38,886 nucleotides of DNA from Micromonospora wenchangensis (GTDB lineage: Bacteria > Actinomycetota > Actinomycetes > Mycobacteriales > Micromonosporaceae): positions 1 to 38,886 of the forward strand of contig NZ_MZMV01000064.1 of the NCBI RefSeq assembly GCF_002210435.1, given 5' to 3'. The stretch's first letter is position 1, and every line of letters begins with the position of its first letter. The position numbers and the translations under genes were made by a program. Under the pieces are notes generated by a model, which was given only the letters and a program-made list of their open reading frames with translations, was not told where the DNA came from and ran no database searches. Of this stretch, positions 8,471 to 16,641 are shown one piece after another.

Positions 8471-9352
8471 TCACGCGGGCCCCGCCGGGTGGGCCGCGCC
8501 GACCCGGTCCGCCAGGCCGTAGGTGCGTACGGCGGTGCCGGCGAGGATCTCCCGGTGTTCCCGCTCCGACAGCGGCGGCAACGCCGCCGTCAACGCCCGC
8601 AGCACCCCGGGATAGTCCGACCGGAGCAGGCAGACCGGCCAGTCCGAGCCGAACATCAGCCGCTGTGCGCCGAACTCGGCGACGGCCACCGCGACGAACG
8701 GCCGCAGGTCCTCAGGTGTCCACGTCGGGGCGGCCTCGGTGACCAGGCCGGACAGCTTCGCGGTGACGTTGGGGTTGGCGGCGAGGGCGGCCAGCGGACC
8801 GCGCCAGCTCCGCAGGCCCGCGTCGCCCTCGTCGATGCGGGGCTTGCCCAGGTGGTCCAGGACGAACCGCAACCCCGGCACCGCGCGGGCCGCCCGCGCC
8901 GCCGCCGGTAGCTGGTCGGCGCGGATCACCAGGTCGAACGCGAGCCCGGCGTCGGCGAGCGCGGCGAGCCCGCGACGCACGTCGGGCCGGTCCAGGTAGT
9001 CCGGGTCCGGCTCGCCCTGCACCTGCGAGCGGACCCCGGCCAGGTATCCGCCGCCGCGCAGCCGGCGGTAGCGGGCCACGGTGGCGGGCACGTCGTCGGC
9101 GGCGACGTCGAGCCAGGCCACCACCGCCAGGATCGGCGCGGTGTCGGCGGCGTGGCCGAGGAACTCGGCGGCCTCGTCGGGGTGGCAGCGCCCGCCCTCG
9201 ACCAGCACGGTGCCGGTGACCCCGGCGGCGGCGAGTTCGGCGGTCAGGTCCGCCGGGGTGAACGGCCGCCGGATGGCCGCCAGTTCGGGGGCGTCCAGCC
9301 AGGTGTACCCGCGTTCGGGCCGCCACAGGTGGTGGTGCGCGTCGATGATCAC
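8471..9352 (-). CDS. Amidohydrolase-family L-fuconolactonase (lactone hydrolase)
   Basis: 293 residues from GTG 9352, which overlaps the fuconate dehydratase stop as GTGA. The N-terminal IDAHHHLW supplies the HxH metal motif at the start of the TIM barrel. DHLGKP lies mid-protein and FGSDWPV carries the catalytic Asp late in the barrel. This is the amidohydrolase_2 pattern of fuconolactonases and related sugar-lactonases. It would open L-fucono-lactone to L-fuconate, the substrate of the gene just upstream. The frame stays open far upstream but only as a shadow of the dehydratase. Convergent with the regulator; no hairpin separates them, so 3' ends probably overlap. Confidence 0.87.
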   Translation of the reverse strand: MIIDAHHHLWRPERGYTWLDAPELAAIRRPFTPADLTAELAAAGVTGTVLVEGGRCHPDEAAEFLGHAADTAPILAVVAWLDVAADDVPATVARYRRLRGGGYLAGVRSQVQGEPDPDYLDRPDVRRGLAALADAGLAFDLVIRADQLPAAARAARAVPGLRFVLDHLGKPRIDEGDAGLRSWRGPLAALAANPNVTAKLSGLVTEAAPTWTPEDLRPFVAVAVAEFGAQRLMFGSDWPVCLLRSDYPGVLRALTAALPPLSEREHREILAGTAVRTYGLADRVGAAHPAGPA

Positions 9353-10674
9353 GGCGTCGCCGGGCCCGGGGTCGCCGCGGCGTCGGCCCACTGCGGGCCG
9401 TCCGGGAACCGGTACGCGGAAAGGGACTCCGGCCGGATCTGCCCGCTCATGCCCGGGGCGGTGGGGGCCAGGTAGCGCCCGCCGGTGACCCGCACCGGGT
9501 CGACGAAGTGGTCGTGCAGGTGGTCGACGTACTCGATGGCCCGGTCCTCGGTGCTGCCGCTGACCGCGACGAAGTCGAACATCGCCAGGTGCTGCACCAG
9601 TTCGCACAGCCCCACCCCACCGGCGTGCGGGCAGACCGGCACCCCGAACCGCGCGGCGAGCAGCAGGATCGCCAGGTTCTCGTTGACCCCGGCGACCCGG
9701 CAGGCGTCGATCTGCACCACGTCGACGGCGTCGGCCTGGAGCAGCTGCTTGAACACCACCGCGTTGTGCACGTGCTCGCCGGTGGCCACCCGGATCGGGC
9801 TGAGCGCCTTGCGGACGGCGGCGTGCCCGAGAACGTCGTCCGGCGACGTCGGCTCCTCGATCCAGTACGGGTCGAACGCGGCCAGCTCCCGCATCCACCC
9901 GATCGCCTCGGGCACCCCCCAGATCTGGTTGGCGTCGACCGCGAGGCGGACCTGCGGCCCGACGGCCTGCCGGGCGATGCCCATCCGGCGTACGTCGTCG
10001 GCCAGGTCGCCGCCGACCTTGAGTTTGATCAGCCGGTAGCCGTCGCGGACGGCCTCCGCGCAGAGCCGGGCCAGCTTCTCGTCGTCGTAGCCCAACCACC
10101 CGGGCGTGGTGGTGTACGCGGGGTAGCCCTCGGCCCGCAGCCGCCGTTCCCGCTCGGCCCGGCCGTCGGTGGCCCGCCGCAACAGGGTCAGCGCCTCGTC
10201 CTCGGTGAGGGCGTCGCGCAGGTAGCGGAAGTCGACCTGGGCGACGATCTGTTCCGGGGTGAGGTCGGCCAGCAGCTTCCACAGTGGCTTGCCGGCCCGC
10301 CGGGCGGCGAGGTCCCACACCGCGTTGACCAGGCCACCGGCGGCCATGTGCACGACCCCCTTGGCCGGGCCGAGCCAGCGGATCTGGCTGTCGCCGACGA
10401 GCCGTCGCGCCAGCGCCCCGGGGTCGGCGGTCAGCTCGTCGACGGGCTGGCCGACGACCATCGCGGCCAGCGACCGGACGGCGGCGACCTGGATCTCGGT
10501 GCCGCGTCCCACGGTGAAGACCAGCCCGTGCCCCTCGGCGCCCGCCGACGTCCGCAGGACGACGTAGGCGGCCGAGTAGTCGGGGAACGGGTTCATCGCG
10601 TCCGACCCGTCGCGGTGCACGGAGGTGGGGAAGCGGACGTCGATCGTGTCCACCGCGGTGATGCGCTCAGTCAA
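9349..10674 (-). CDS. fucD: L-fuconate dehydratase (enolase superfamily)
   Basis: 441 residues, the same length as the characterised Xanthomonas campestris enzyme, and similar along its whole length (from memory): DVRFPTS..DGSDAMNP, DSQ.RWLGP.KGV.HMA, TSPGWLGY-like TTPGWLGY and PHAGGVGLCELVQHLAM. The superfamily residues are in place: the K217-x-K219 base, metal ligands D247, E273 and E300, and H350 as the second acid/base. It dehydrates L-fuconate to 2-keto-3-deoxy-L-fuconate. The start is TTG at 10674, set by AGGAG 5 bases upstream and by alignment to the family N-terminus. It lies 81 bases after the permease gene and overlaps the lactonase by 4 bases, so it is the fourth gene of the leftward transporter-catabolism unit. 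Confidence 0.95.
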   Translation of the reverse strand: MTERITAVDTIDVRFPTSVHRDGSDAMNPFPDYSAAYVVLRTSAGAEGHGLVFTVGRGTEIQVAAVRSLAAMVVGQPVDELTADPGALARRLVGDSQIRWLGPAKGVVHMAAGGLVNAVWDLAARRAGKPLWKLLADLTPEQIVAQVDFRYLRDALTEDEALTLLRRATDGRAERERRLRAEGYPAYTTTPGWLGYDDEKLARLCAEAVRDGYRLIKLKVGGDLADDVRRMGIARQAVGPQVRLAVDANQIWGVPEAIGWMRELAAFDPYWIEEPTSPDDVLGHAAVRKALSPIRVATGEHVHNAVVFKQLLQADAVDVVQIDACRVAGVNENLAILLLAARFGVPVCPHAGGVGLCELVQHLAMFDFVAVSGSTEDRAIEYVDHLHDHFVDPVRVTGGRYLAPTAPGMSGQIRPESLSAYRFPDGPQWADAAATPGPATP

Positions 10675-10755
10675 CGGAACTCCTGGTTGAGGGGATCGGG
10701 GGCGTCGGCGGCCCGCCTCGTGGGCGGGTCGCGCGGGGTCCGGCCGGCGGGCCGT

Positions 10756-11793
10756 TCAGGTCTGCGCCTTGCCGCCGGTGATGCGGGAGACCACCAGGGC
10801 GACCAGGATGACCGCGCCGTTGAGGAAGTTCGTCCACTGCGCGGGCACCCCGGCCAGGGTCAACACGTTGATGATCATGAAGAGCAGCAGGACGCCGGTG
10901 AACGCGCCGAAGACGCTGCCCCGGCCGCCGTTGAGGCTGACCCCGCCGATCACCGCCGCCGCGAACACCTGGAAGATCGCGCCGTCGCCCTGGGCCGCCG
11001 GCACGGCCGCCAGCCGGCCGCTGATGAGCAGACCGGCCAGGGCGGCGAGCACGCTGGCCACGACCAGCGCGACCCACAGCACCCGGTCGGTGCGGATGCC
11101 GGCGGCGCGGGCCGCGTCGGCGTTGCCGCCGATGGCGTACAGGGCGCGGCCGGTGCGGGTGTGGCCGAGCACCACGATCCCGGCGGCGAACAGCAGCAGC
11201 GACACCCAGATCGAGGCCGGCACCCCGAGCCAGCTCGTCGAGCCGAGGTACGTCATCGACCCGGGCAGCGCGAAGAACGTCTGCCCGCCGGAGATGCCGG
11301 TGAGTAGGCCCCGCAGGATGATCAGCATGCCCAGCGTCACGATGAAGCCGTTGAGGCCGAACCGGACGATGAGCAGCCCGTTGAACGCCCCGACCAGCGC
11401 CCCGACCAGCAGCACCACCGGCACCGCCCAGGCGTCCGGGAGCAGGCCGAGCCCCAGACCGCGGGTCAGCTCCGGGTCGACGACCAGCCAGGCGGCGATG
11501 CCCGGGGCGAGCCCGAAGGTGGACTCCAACGACAGGTCCATCTTGCCGGTGATCAGCACGATGGTCTGGGCCAGCACCAGGATCGCGATCTCCGACATGC
11601 TCTGCAGCACGTTGAGGACGTTGTCGGTGCTGAGGAAGACCGGACTGATGATCCACCCGACGATCGCCACCGCGACGATCGCCGGCACCAGCGCCAGGTC
11701 CCGCAGCCGGGCGACGGCCAGGTGCCGCGACGACGGGCGGGTCGGCGGGGGCGCCGACGCCGGCACCGTGCCGGTGGACAGCGTGTCAGACAT
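10756..11793 (-). CDS. Ribose/monosaccharide-type ABC transporter permease (RbsC family)
   Basis: 345 residues with about eight to ten hydrophobic segments after a cytoplasmic 28-residue N-terminus. Family motifs: TGKMDLSLES (compare GGIDLSVG), NGLLIVRFGLNGFIVTLGM, TGRALYAIGGNADAARAAGI and the late GGVSLNGGRGSVFGA. It forms the membrane channel, presumably as a homodimer since the unit has one permease gene. ATG 11793 lies inside the end of the ATPase gene (8-base overlap), implying coupled translation. Substrate is probably L-fucose or a related sugar, from linkage to fucD. Confidence 0.9.
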   Translation of the reverse strand: MSDTLSTGTVPASAPPPTRPSSRHLAVARLRDLALVPAIVAVAIVGWIISPVFLSTDNVLNVLQSMSEIAILVLAQTIVLITGKMDLSLESTFGLAPGIAAWLVVDPELTRGLGLGLLPDAWAVPVVLLVGALVGAFNGLLIVRFGLNGFIVTLGMLIILRGLLTGISGGQTFFALPGSMTYLGSTSWLGVPASIWVSLLLFAAGIVVLGHTRTGRALYAIGGNADAARAAGIRTDRVLWVALVVASVLAALAGLLISGRLAAVPAAQGDGAIFQVFAAAVIGGVSLNGGRGSVFGAFTGVLLLFMIINVLTLAGVPAQWTNFLNGAVILVALVVSRITGGKAQT

Positions 11794-13315
11794 GGTGGAG
11801 GTCCACCCCTTCCATGGCGGCTACCAGATCGTTGTCGCTCCAGCCGTGGGCCATCTCGGCGACCACCCGGCCCTGGAACATCACCAGCACCCGGTCGCAG
11901 ATGCGCAGGTCGTCCAGCTCGTCGGAGACCACCAGCACGGCGGTGCCCCGGCGGCGGACGTCCTCGACGACGCCGAGCAGGGTCTGCTTGGACCGCACGT
12001 CGACCCCGGCGGTGGGTGTGACCAGCACCAGCAGCCGCGGATCGTTGGCCAACGCCCGACCCATCACGACCTTCTGCTGGTTGCCGCCGGACAGGTCGGC
12101 CACCGGCGTCTGCGGCCCGGCCGCCTTGATCGTCAGCGCGGCGATGGTATCCCGGGCCAGGGCGTCCCGGCGGGCCCGGGAGATGAGCCCGTAGCGCCCG
12201 ATCCGCTGCGGCACCGTCATCGTGACGTTCTCCGCGATCGACAGCCCCGGCACCAGGCCCTCCCGGTGCCGGTCCTGCGGCACCAGCCCCACCCCGGCGG
12301 CGAGGGCGTCGGGCACGCTGCCCGGCCGCAGCACCCGGCCGGCGAGGGTGACCGACCCGGCCACCGGCCGGGCCAGACCGACGACGGCCTCGGCGACCTC
12401 GACCTTGCCGCTGCCGCCACCCCCGGCGATGCCCACCACCTCGCCCGCCCGGACCCGCATCGACAGCCGGGCCCCGGACGCGGTGACCAGGTCCCGCACC
12501 GACAGCAGCACCGGCGCGTCGGACGCCGGTGGCCGGTGGTCGGCCTCCGGCATGGTCACGTCCTCCCCGGTCATCGCGGCGACCAGCGCCTGCCGGCTCA
12601 ACCCGGCGACCGGGGCGGTGAGGATGTGCCGGGCGTCGCGGAAGACCGTCACCCGGTCGCACAGGTCGTAGATCTCCTGGAGGTGGTGGCTGATGAACAG
12701 GAACGTCACCCCCTGCCCGCGCAGGTCCCGGATGCGGGTGAACAGGCGGTCGATGCCGGCGGCGTCGAGCTGGGCGGTCGGTTCGTCGAGGACGATGAAC
12801 CGGGCGCCGAAGGACAACGCGCGGGCGATCTCCACGAACTGCCGCTGCTCGACCGAGAGCGTCGCGGCCGGCTGCCGGACGTCGACGTCGACCGACCACT
12901 GTGCCAGCAGGTGTTGCGCCTCCCGCCGCAGGCTCGACCAGCGGATCAGGCCGGCGCGGGAGCGGGCGTGCCGGTTGAGGAACAGGTTCTCCGCAACGGT
13001 GAGGGTGGGGATGATCGTCGACTTCTGGTAGACGCAGGCCACCCGCTGCCGCCAGGCGTCCCGGTCGGCCAGCGGCGGCGCCGGACGGCCGTCGAAGGCG
13101 ACCGCCCCGCCGTCGGCGGCCTGCAACCCGGTAAGGATGCCGACCAACGTCGACTTGCCGGCGCCGTTGCGGCCCACCAGGGCGTGCGTCTCGCCGCGCC
13201 GGACCATGATGCCCGCCCCGGACAGGGCGAGCGTGGAGCCGAAGCGTTTGGTGATGTCGACCGCCTCGACGACCGGCCGGTCGGCGTCGCCGGGGTGGTA
13301 CGGGGCGGCGGTCAT
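11786..13315 (-). CDS. Sugar ABC transporter ATPase with two nucleotide-binding domains (RbsA/MglA family)
   Basis: 509 residues from ATG 13315, which overlaps the binding-protein stop as ATGA. NBD1: Walker A GRNGAGKST (48-56), signature LSVEQ and Walker B FIVLDEPTAQLD. NBD2: a degenerate P-loop GGGGSGK, a good LSGGNQQKVVMGRAL signature, but a Walker B reading LLVLVTPTAGVD. V432-T433 thus stand where Asp-Glu is normal, including in the second transporter of this window. A weak NBD2 P-loop is usual for this family; loss of DE from the second Walker B is not. NBD1 keeps all its motifs, so one active site is likely enough. It powers import with the adjacent permease and lipoprotein. Confidence 0.92.
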   Translation of the reverse strand: MTAAPYHPGDADRPVVEAVDITKRFGSTLALSGAGIMVRRGETHALVGRNGAGKSTLVGILTGLQAADGGAVAFDGRPAPPLADRDAWRQRVACVYQKSTIIPTLTVAENLFLNRHARSRAGLIRWSSLRREAQHLLAQWSVDVDVRQPAATLSVEQRQFVEIARALSFGARFIVLDEPTAQLDAAGIDRLFTRIRDLRGQGVTFLFISHHLQEIYDLCDRVTVFRDARHILTAPVAGLSRQALVAAMTGEDVTMPEADHRPPASDAPVLLSVRDLVTASGARLSMRVRAGEVVGIAGGGGSGKVEVAEAVVGLARPVAGSVTLAGRVLRPGSVPDALAAGVGLVPQDRHREGLVPGLSIAENVTMTVPQRIGRYGLISRARRDALARDTIAALTIKAAGPQTPVADLSGGNQQKVVMGRALANDPRLLVLVTPTAGVDVRSKQTLLGVVEDVRRRGTAVLVVSDELDDLRICDRVLVMFQGRVVAEMAHGWSDNDLVAAMEGVDLHHV

Positions 13316-14379
13316 CCCTGCCGGCCCCACAGCGAGGGGTCGTCGTACTTCACCGTGGGCTGCCCGGCGACCGGCGCGCCGTCCAGGGTCACCAGGGGCG
13401 CCGGGAGTTGGTCCTCCAGCAGGCCGTCGCGCACCTGGATGATGGTGCTGCCGTGGTCGGTGGGTCCGGGCTGGTACGTCTTGCCCTCGATCGCCGCCTT
13501 GGCGTACTCCAGCCCGTAGCGGGCGTACAGGTCGGCGGGTTGGCTGACGGTGGCGTCGATCAGGCCGTCGCCGATGTTCTTCAGCTCCTCGGGGATGCCG
13601 TCGTTGGACACCACGAAGACGTGCTTCGGGTCGGTCGGCGGCACCTGCAGGCCACGCTGCTTGAGGATCTGCAGGGTGCCCGACAGCGCGAACGACGACT
13701 GCATGTAGACGCCCCGGATGTCCGGGTCGGAGGCGAAGCGGGTCTGCAACTTCGACGCCGCGACGTCGGCCTTCCAGTCGGTCGCCTCCCCGAACACCTT
13801 GATGCCGGGGAACTCCTTGGCCATGCACTCGCTGAACGCCTCGGTGCGGTCCCGGCCGTTGATGGAGTCCAGGCCGCCCTGGAGCATGACGACCTTGCCC
13901 CGGCCGCCGAGCCTGGTGCCCAGGAACTGGCAGGCCTTGGTGCCGTACGCCCGGTTGTCGGCGCGGACCACCATGAACACCTTGCCGGTGTCGGGCCGGG
14001 TGTCGATGGTGACCACCGGGATCTTGCGGCTCTCCAGTTGGGCCAGGGTGGGGGCGATCGCGGCGGTGTCCTGCGGGGCCATCACCACCCCCTTGACGCC
14101 CTGGCTCATGAAGGTCTGGGCGTTCGAGATGAGGTTCGCGATGTCGTTCTGCGAGTTGGTGGTCTTGAGGTCGATCCCCAACTCCCCGGCGGACTGCGGC
14201 ACGTACCTGATGTAGGAGTTCCAGAAGTCGGTGTCCGAGCGGGGGTAGTCGACCCCGATGAGCGGCTTGCCGCCGCCCGCGCCGGTCCCGGCGTCCCGGT
14301 CACCGCAGCCGGCGGTGAGGGCGACCGTCGCGCCGAGCAGCACCGTCAGCCCCGCGCTCACCAGACGTCCGTGGTTCAT
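13312..14379 (-). CDS. Sugar ABC transporter substrate-binding lipoprotein (periplasmic-binding-protein-like I / RbsB type)
   Basis: 355 residues. The lipoprotein signal peptide has lipobox LTAGC with the lipidated Cys at 25. The mature protein is a two-lobe sugar-binding fold: IGVDYPRSDTDFWNSYI strand-helix, NDIANLISNAQTFMSQGVKGVVMAPQDTAAI, VVTIDTRPDTGKV and VFVVSNDGIPEELKNIGDG. It captures the sugar outside the membrane for the permease/ATPase. First gene of the leftward transporter-fucD-lactonase unit. ATG 14379 is preceded by ACGGAG. A well-formed promoter and candidate FadR operator lie about 175 bases upstream (14554-14589). Confidence 0.92.
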   Translation of the reverse strand: MNHGRLVSAGLTVLLGATVALTAGCGDRDAGTGAGGGKPLIGVDYPRSDTDFWNSYIRYVPQSAGELGIDLKTTNSQNDIANLISNAQTFMSQGVKGVVMAPQDTAAIAPTLAQLESRKIPVVTIDTRPDTGKVFMVVRADNRAYGTKACQFLGTRLGGRGKVVMLQGGLDSINGRDRTEAFSECMAKEFPGIKVFGEATDWKADVAASKLQTRFASDPDIRGVYMQSSFALSGTLQILKQRGLQVPPTDPKHVFVVSNDGIPEELKNIGDGLIDATVSQPADLYARYGLEYAKAAIEGKTYQPGPTDHGSTIIQVRDGLLEDQLPAPLVTLDGAPVAGQPTVKYDDPSLWGRQG

Positions 14380-14553
14380 CGTGTTCGCTCCGTTTCTGCG
14401 GGAGTGCTCCGGCGGGTACGGCCGTCGCGCGGGGCGGCGGCCGTTCGCTCGGACCAGGCGTGCTGGAACCCTGCTGCCGCCGCGTGGGGTGACGGGACAC
14501 GGAAGACCCCTCCCTGGCGGGGAGGTTGGGTGGTGCCGACATGCACGGTCAAG

Positions 14554-14589
14554 ACATCAGACGTTAGAGTTTCCATTGTGTAACGTCAA
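14554..14589 (-). promoter_or_regulatory. Promoter of the transporter/fucD unit with overlapping candidate FadR operator
   Basis: Read leftward: -35 TTGACG (14589-14584), a 17-base spacer, and -10 TAACGT (14566-14561). Overlapping the -10 and start region, ACATCAGACGT (14554-14564, plus strand) matches ACATCGGATGT of the mutarotase/regulator region at 9 of 11 positions. A repressor bound here would block polymerase. Confidence 0.65.
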
Positions 14590-14742
14590 TGCCCTGCCGG
14601 CGACTCCCGCGAGCGGTATGGGGTGGCCGCTCGGCGGGGGCGGCACCCGTGGCGGGCCGTCAGACGTCCTACCAATGCCGCGCCCGGTCGCGCGGTCCCG
14701 TCCGGGCGTCATGTCGCAGGTGGCGGCGGGTCCGCGTACCGA

Positions 14743-14754
14743 TGAACGTTAACA
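14743..14754. promoter_or_regulatory. LacI-type operator-like site
   Basis: TGAACGTTAACA is an imperfect palindrome with the central CG typical of LacI-family operators. The identical 12 bases occur at 21024-21035. It lies about 240 bases before the adenylation gene; which gene it serves is unknown, and no LacI-family gene is in the window. Confidence 0.4.
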
Positions 14755-14994
14755 TCGAAACTCGTAGTTCTCTTCGCGTCGGGTCACCCGCGCCGGTCGG
14801 CCCGCGCGCCGGCCCGCAGCCGGCCCGCGCCCCGCCCGCCGTGGCCCCTCCCGAACCGATCGAACGCGCGCCGGCGCATAGCGGTCCCGCCCCGGACCGC
14901 CGCCGCGCCACGGATCTAAGAGATTTCCCATCTGCATTGGCCAGCATCGATTCCGATCGCCGCGCAGGGCGGCCGGTCAGAACAGGAGCGGCCC

Positions 14995-16641
14995 ATGTCC
15001 GTACGACAGACCACCGACGACACCGCCAGCCACCCGGTCGACGCCCTCCCCACCGGGCCGGCCGGCTGGCGGTCAGCCCTGCTGGACCACCTCCCACCGC
15101 GCGACCGGCGGCTGTTCCACAGGTTCGGCCAGGGCCCCCGGGTGCCCGCCCCCGACCTGCGCATCCACCAGGCGTTCGCCAGGTGGGCCGCCACCACCCC
15201 GGAGGCCGTCGCCGCCGAGCACCTCGGGGAGAGGATCGGCTACCGCGAACTGGACCGCCAGGCCAACCGGCTCGCCGCCCACCTCGTCGCCCTCGGCGTG
15301 CGCACCGGCGACACCGTGGGCGTGTTCACCAGCCGGTCCCTGCCGATGCTGGTCGGCATCCTGGCCACCCTCAAGGCCGGGGCGGCCTACGTCCCGCAGG
15401 ACGTCCGGATCACCCCCGCCCCCCAGCTGCGCCAGGTCGCCCACACGGCCCGCTGCCGGGTGCTGCTGACCACGTCGGCGACCCTGGACGCGGTGCCGGC
15501 CCCGCCCGGTGTGCCCCGGCTCGCGGTCGACCGGCTGATGGCCGAGCCGCTGCCACCCGGCGGGCACCTGACCGCCCCCGTCCCGGACCGCCCGGTACGC
15601 CCCGACGACGGCTGCTACGTGCTGTTCACCTCCGGCACCACGGGCACCCCCAACGGTGTCACCGTCACCCACGGCAACGTCGCCAACATCCTGCTCACCA
15701 GCCCCGGTGACCTGGGGATACGGCCCGGACGGACGGTCGCCCAACTGCTCAACGTCGCCTTCGACATGGCCGCCTGGGAGATCCTCGGCTGCCTCGCCAA
15801 CGGCGGCACCCTGCTGGTGCGCGACCGGGACCTCACCGCCACCGCCGCCCGCGCCGACGTGCTGGTCGCCACCCCCTCGGTGCTCGCCCGGATCGACCCG
15901 GACCGGTGCGCCGGGGTACGGGTGGTCGCGGTGGCGGGGGAGCCCTGCCCGCGTCCGCTGGCCGACCGGTGGGCCGCCGGCCGGGTCTTCTACAACTGCT
16001 GCGGGCCGACCGAGACCACCATCGTCAACACCATGCACCGGCACCGGCCGGGTGCGCCGCTGACCATCGGCCGGCCGACCCCGAACAACACGGTGTACGT
16101 CCTCGACGACGACGGACGGCCCTGCCGCATCGGCGAGGTCGGCGAGATGTGGGCCGGGGGCGACTGCGTCTCCGCCGGCTACCTGGACAACGACGCGCTC
16201 AACACCGAGCGGTACGCCCCGGACCCGTTCCTCGGCGGCGGGCGGCTGATGTTCCGTACCCGCGACCGGGGCCGCTGGCGCGCGGACGGGGAACTGGAGC
16301 ATCTCGGCCGCACCGACGACCAGGTGAAGGTCCGGGGGTTCCGGGTGGAGCTGGACGCGGTCTCCACCGTGCTGGAGACGGTGCCGGGCTGCCGGCGCGC
16401 GGTCACCCTCCGGGTGACCGACCGGGACCTGGTCTCCTTCGTGGCCCCCGCGGAGCTGGACCCGCAGCGGTGCCGGGAGACGGTGGCCGCCGCGCTGCCC
16501 TACTACTGCGTGCCGGCGGCCGTGCACCCGCTGCCGGAGCTGCCGATGACCGGCCGGGGCAAGGTCGACCGGGACGCGCTGCTGAGGCTCGCCCTCGACC
16601 TGCGGTGGCAGTGGGCCCACGTCGAGGAGGCGGCGGCGTGA
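14995..16641 (+). CDS. Stand-alone NRPS-type adenylation (AMP-binding) protein, TmpL N-domain-like
   Basis: 548 residues, one adenylation domain only. Core motifs: A3 FTSGTTGTPNGV (about 211-222), A5 YNCCGPTETT (about 333-342), A7 FRTRDRGRW, A8 GRTDDQVKVRGFRVELD and A10 GRGKVDR with the catalytic Lys K523. D257 (FDMAAWE) matches D235 of GrsA, the residue that binds an alpha-amino group. Mapping the pocket by eye gives D-M-W-V-A-A-C-I-V-K, which I cannot assign. There is no carrier, condensation or thioesterase domain here or adjacent, so the acyl acceptor is unknown. ATG 14995 has AGGAG 6 bases upstream. The stop overlaps the next gene as GTGA, tying it to the membrane flavoprotein. Adenylation, six-TM and FAD/NAD(P) is the domain order of fungal TmpL. 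Confidence 0.88.
   Translation: MSVRQTTDDTASHPVDALPTGPAGWRSALLDHLPPRDRRLFHRFGQGPRVPAPDLRIHQAFARWAATTPEAVAAEHLGERIGYRELDRQANRLAAHLVALGVRTGDTVGVFTSRSLPMLVGILATLKAGAAYVPQDVRITPAPQLRQVAHTARCRVLLTTSATLDAVPAPPGVPRLAVDRLMAEPLPPGGHLTAPVPDRPVRPDDGCYVLFTSGTTGTPNGVTVTHGNVANILLTSPGDLGIRPGRTVAQLLNVAFDMAAWEILGCLANGGTLLVRDRDLTATAARADVLVATPSVLARIDPDRCAGVRVVAVAGEPCPRPLADRWAAGRVFYNCCGPTETTIVNTMHRHRPGAPLTIGRPTPNNTVYVLDDDGRPCRIGEVGEMWAGGDCVSAGYLDNDALNTERYAPDPFLGGGRLMFRTRDRGRWRADGELEHLGRTDDQVKVRGFRVELDAVSTVLETVPGCRRAVTLRVTDRDLVSFVAPAELDPQRCRETVAAALPYYCVPAAVHPLPELPMTGRGKVDRDALLRLALDLRWQWAHVEEAAA

Larger units (their letters stand above)
14380..14994. other. 615-bp divergent intergenic region between the binding-protein gene and the adenylation operon
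   Basis: It holds the leftward promoter/operator (14554-14589), a leader of about 175 bases with a weak hairpin (14509-14514 with 14520-14525), a LacI-type site (14743-14754) and AGGAG (14984-14988) for the rightward gene at 14995. No convincing rightward promoter or conserved ORF was seen in the remaining sequence. Confidence 0.6.

Noticed and set aside
8471..10318. 615-residue version of the fuconolactonase
   Set aside because: The extension is an out-of-frame reading of fucD. The amidohydrolase family begins at IDAHHHLW, right after GTG 9352.
10711..10728. Hairpin between the permease and fucD genes as a terminator
   Set aside because: The stem is only 6 bp with a 5-base loop, and the downstream genes belong to the same pathway. 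At most it reduces read-through.
14376..14576. 66-codon leftward ORF whose stop overlaps the binding-protein ATG as ATGA
   Set aside because: Its ATG lies between the -35 and -10 of the better-supported promoter (14561-14589), so the transcript would not contain the start. There is no ribosome site or homology.
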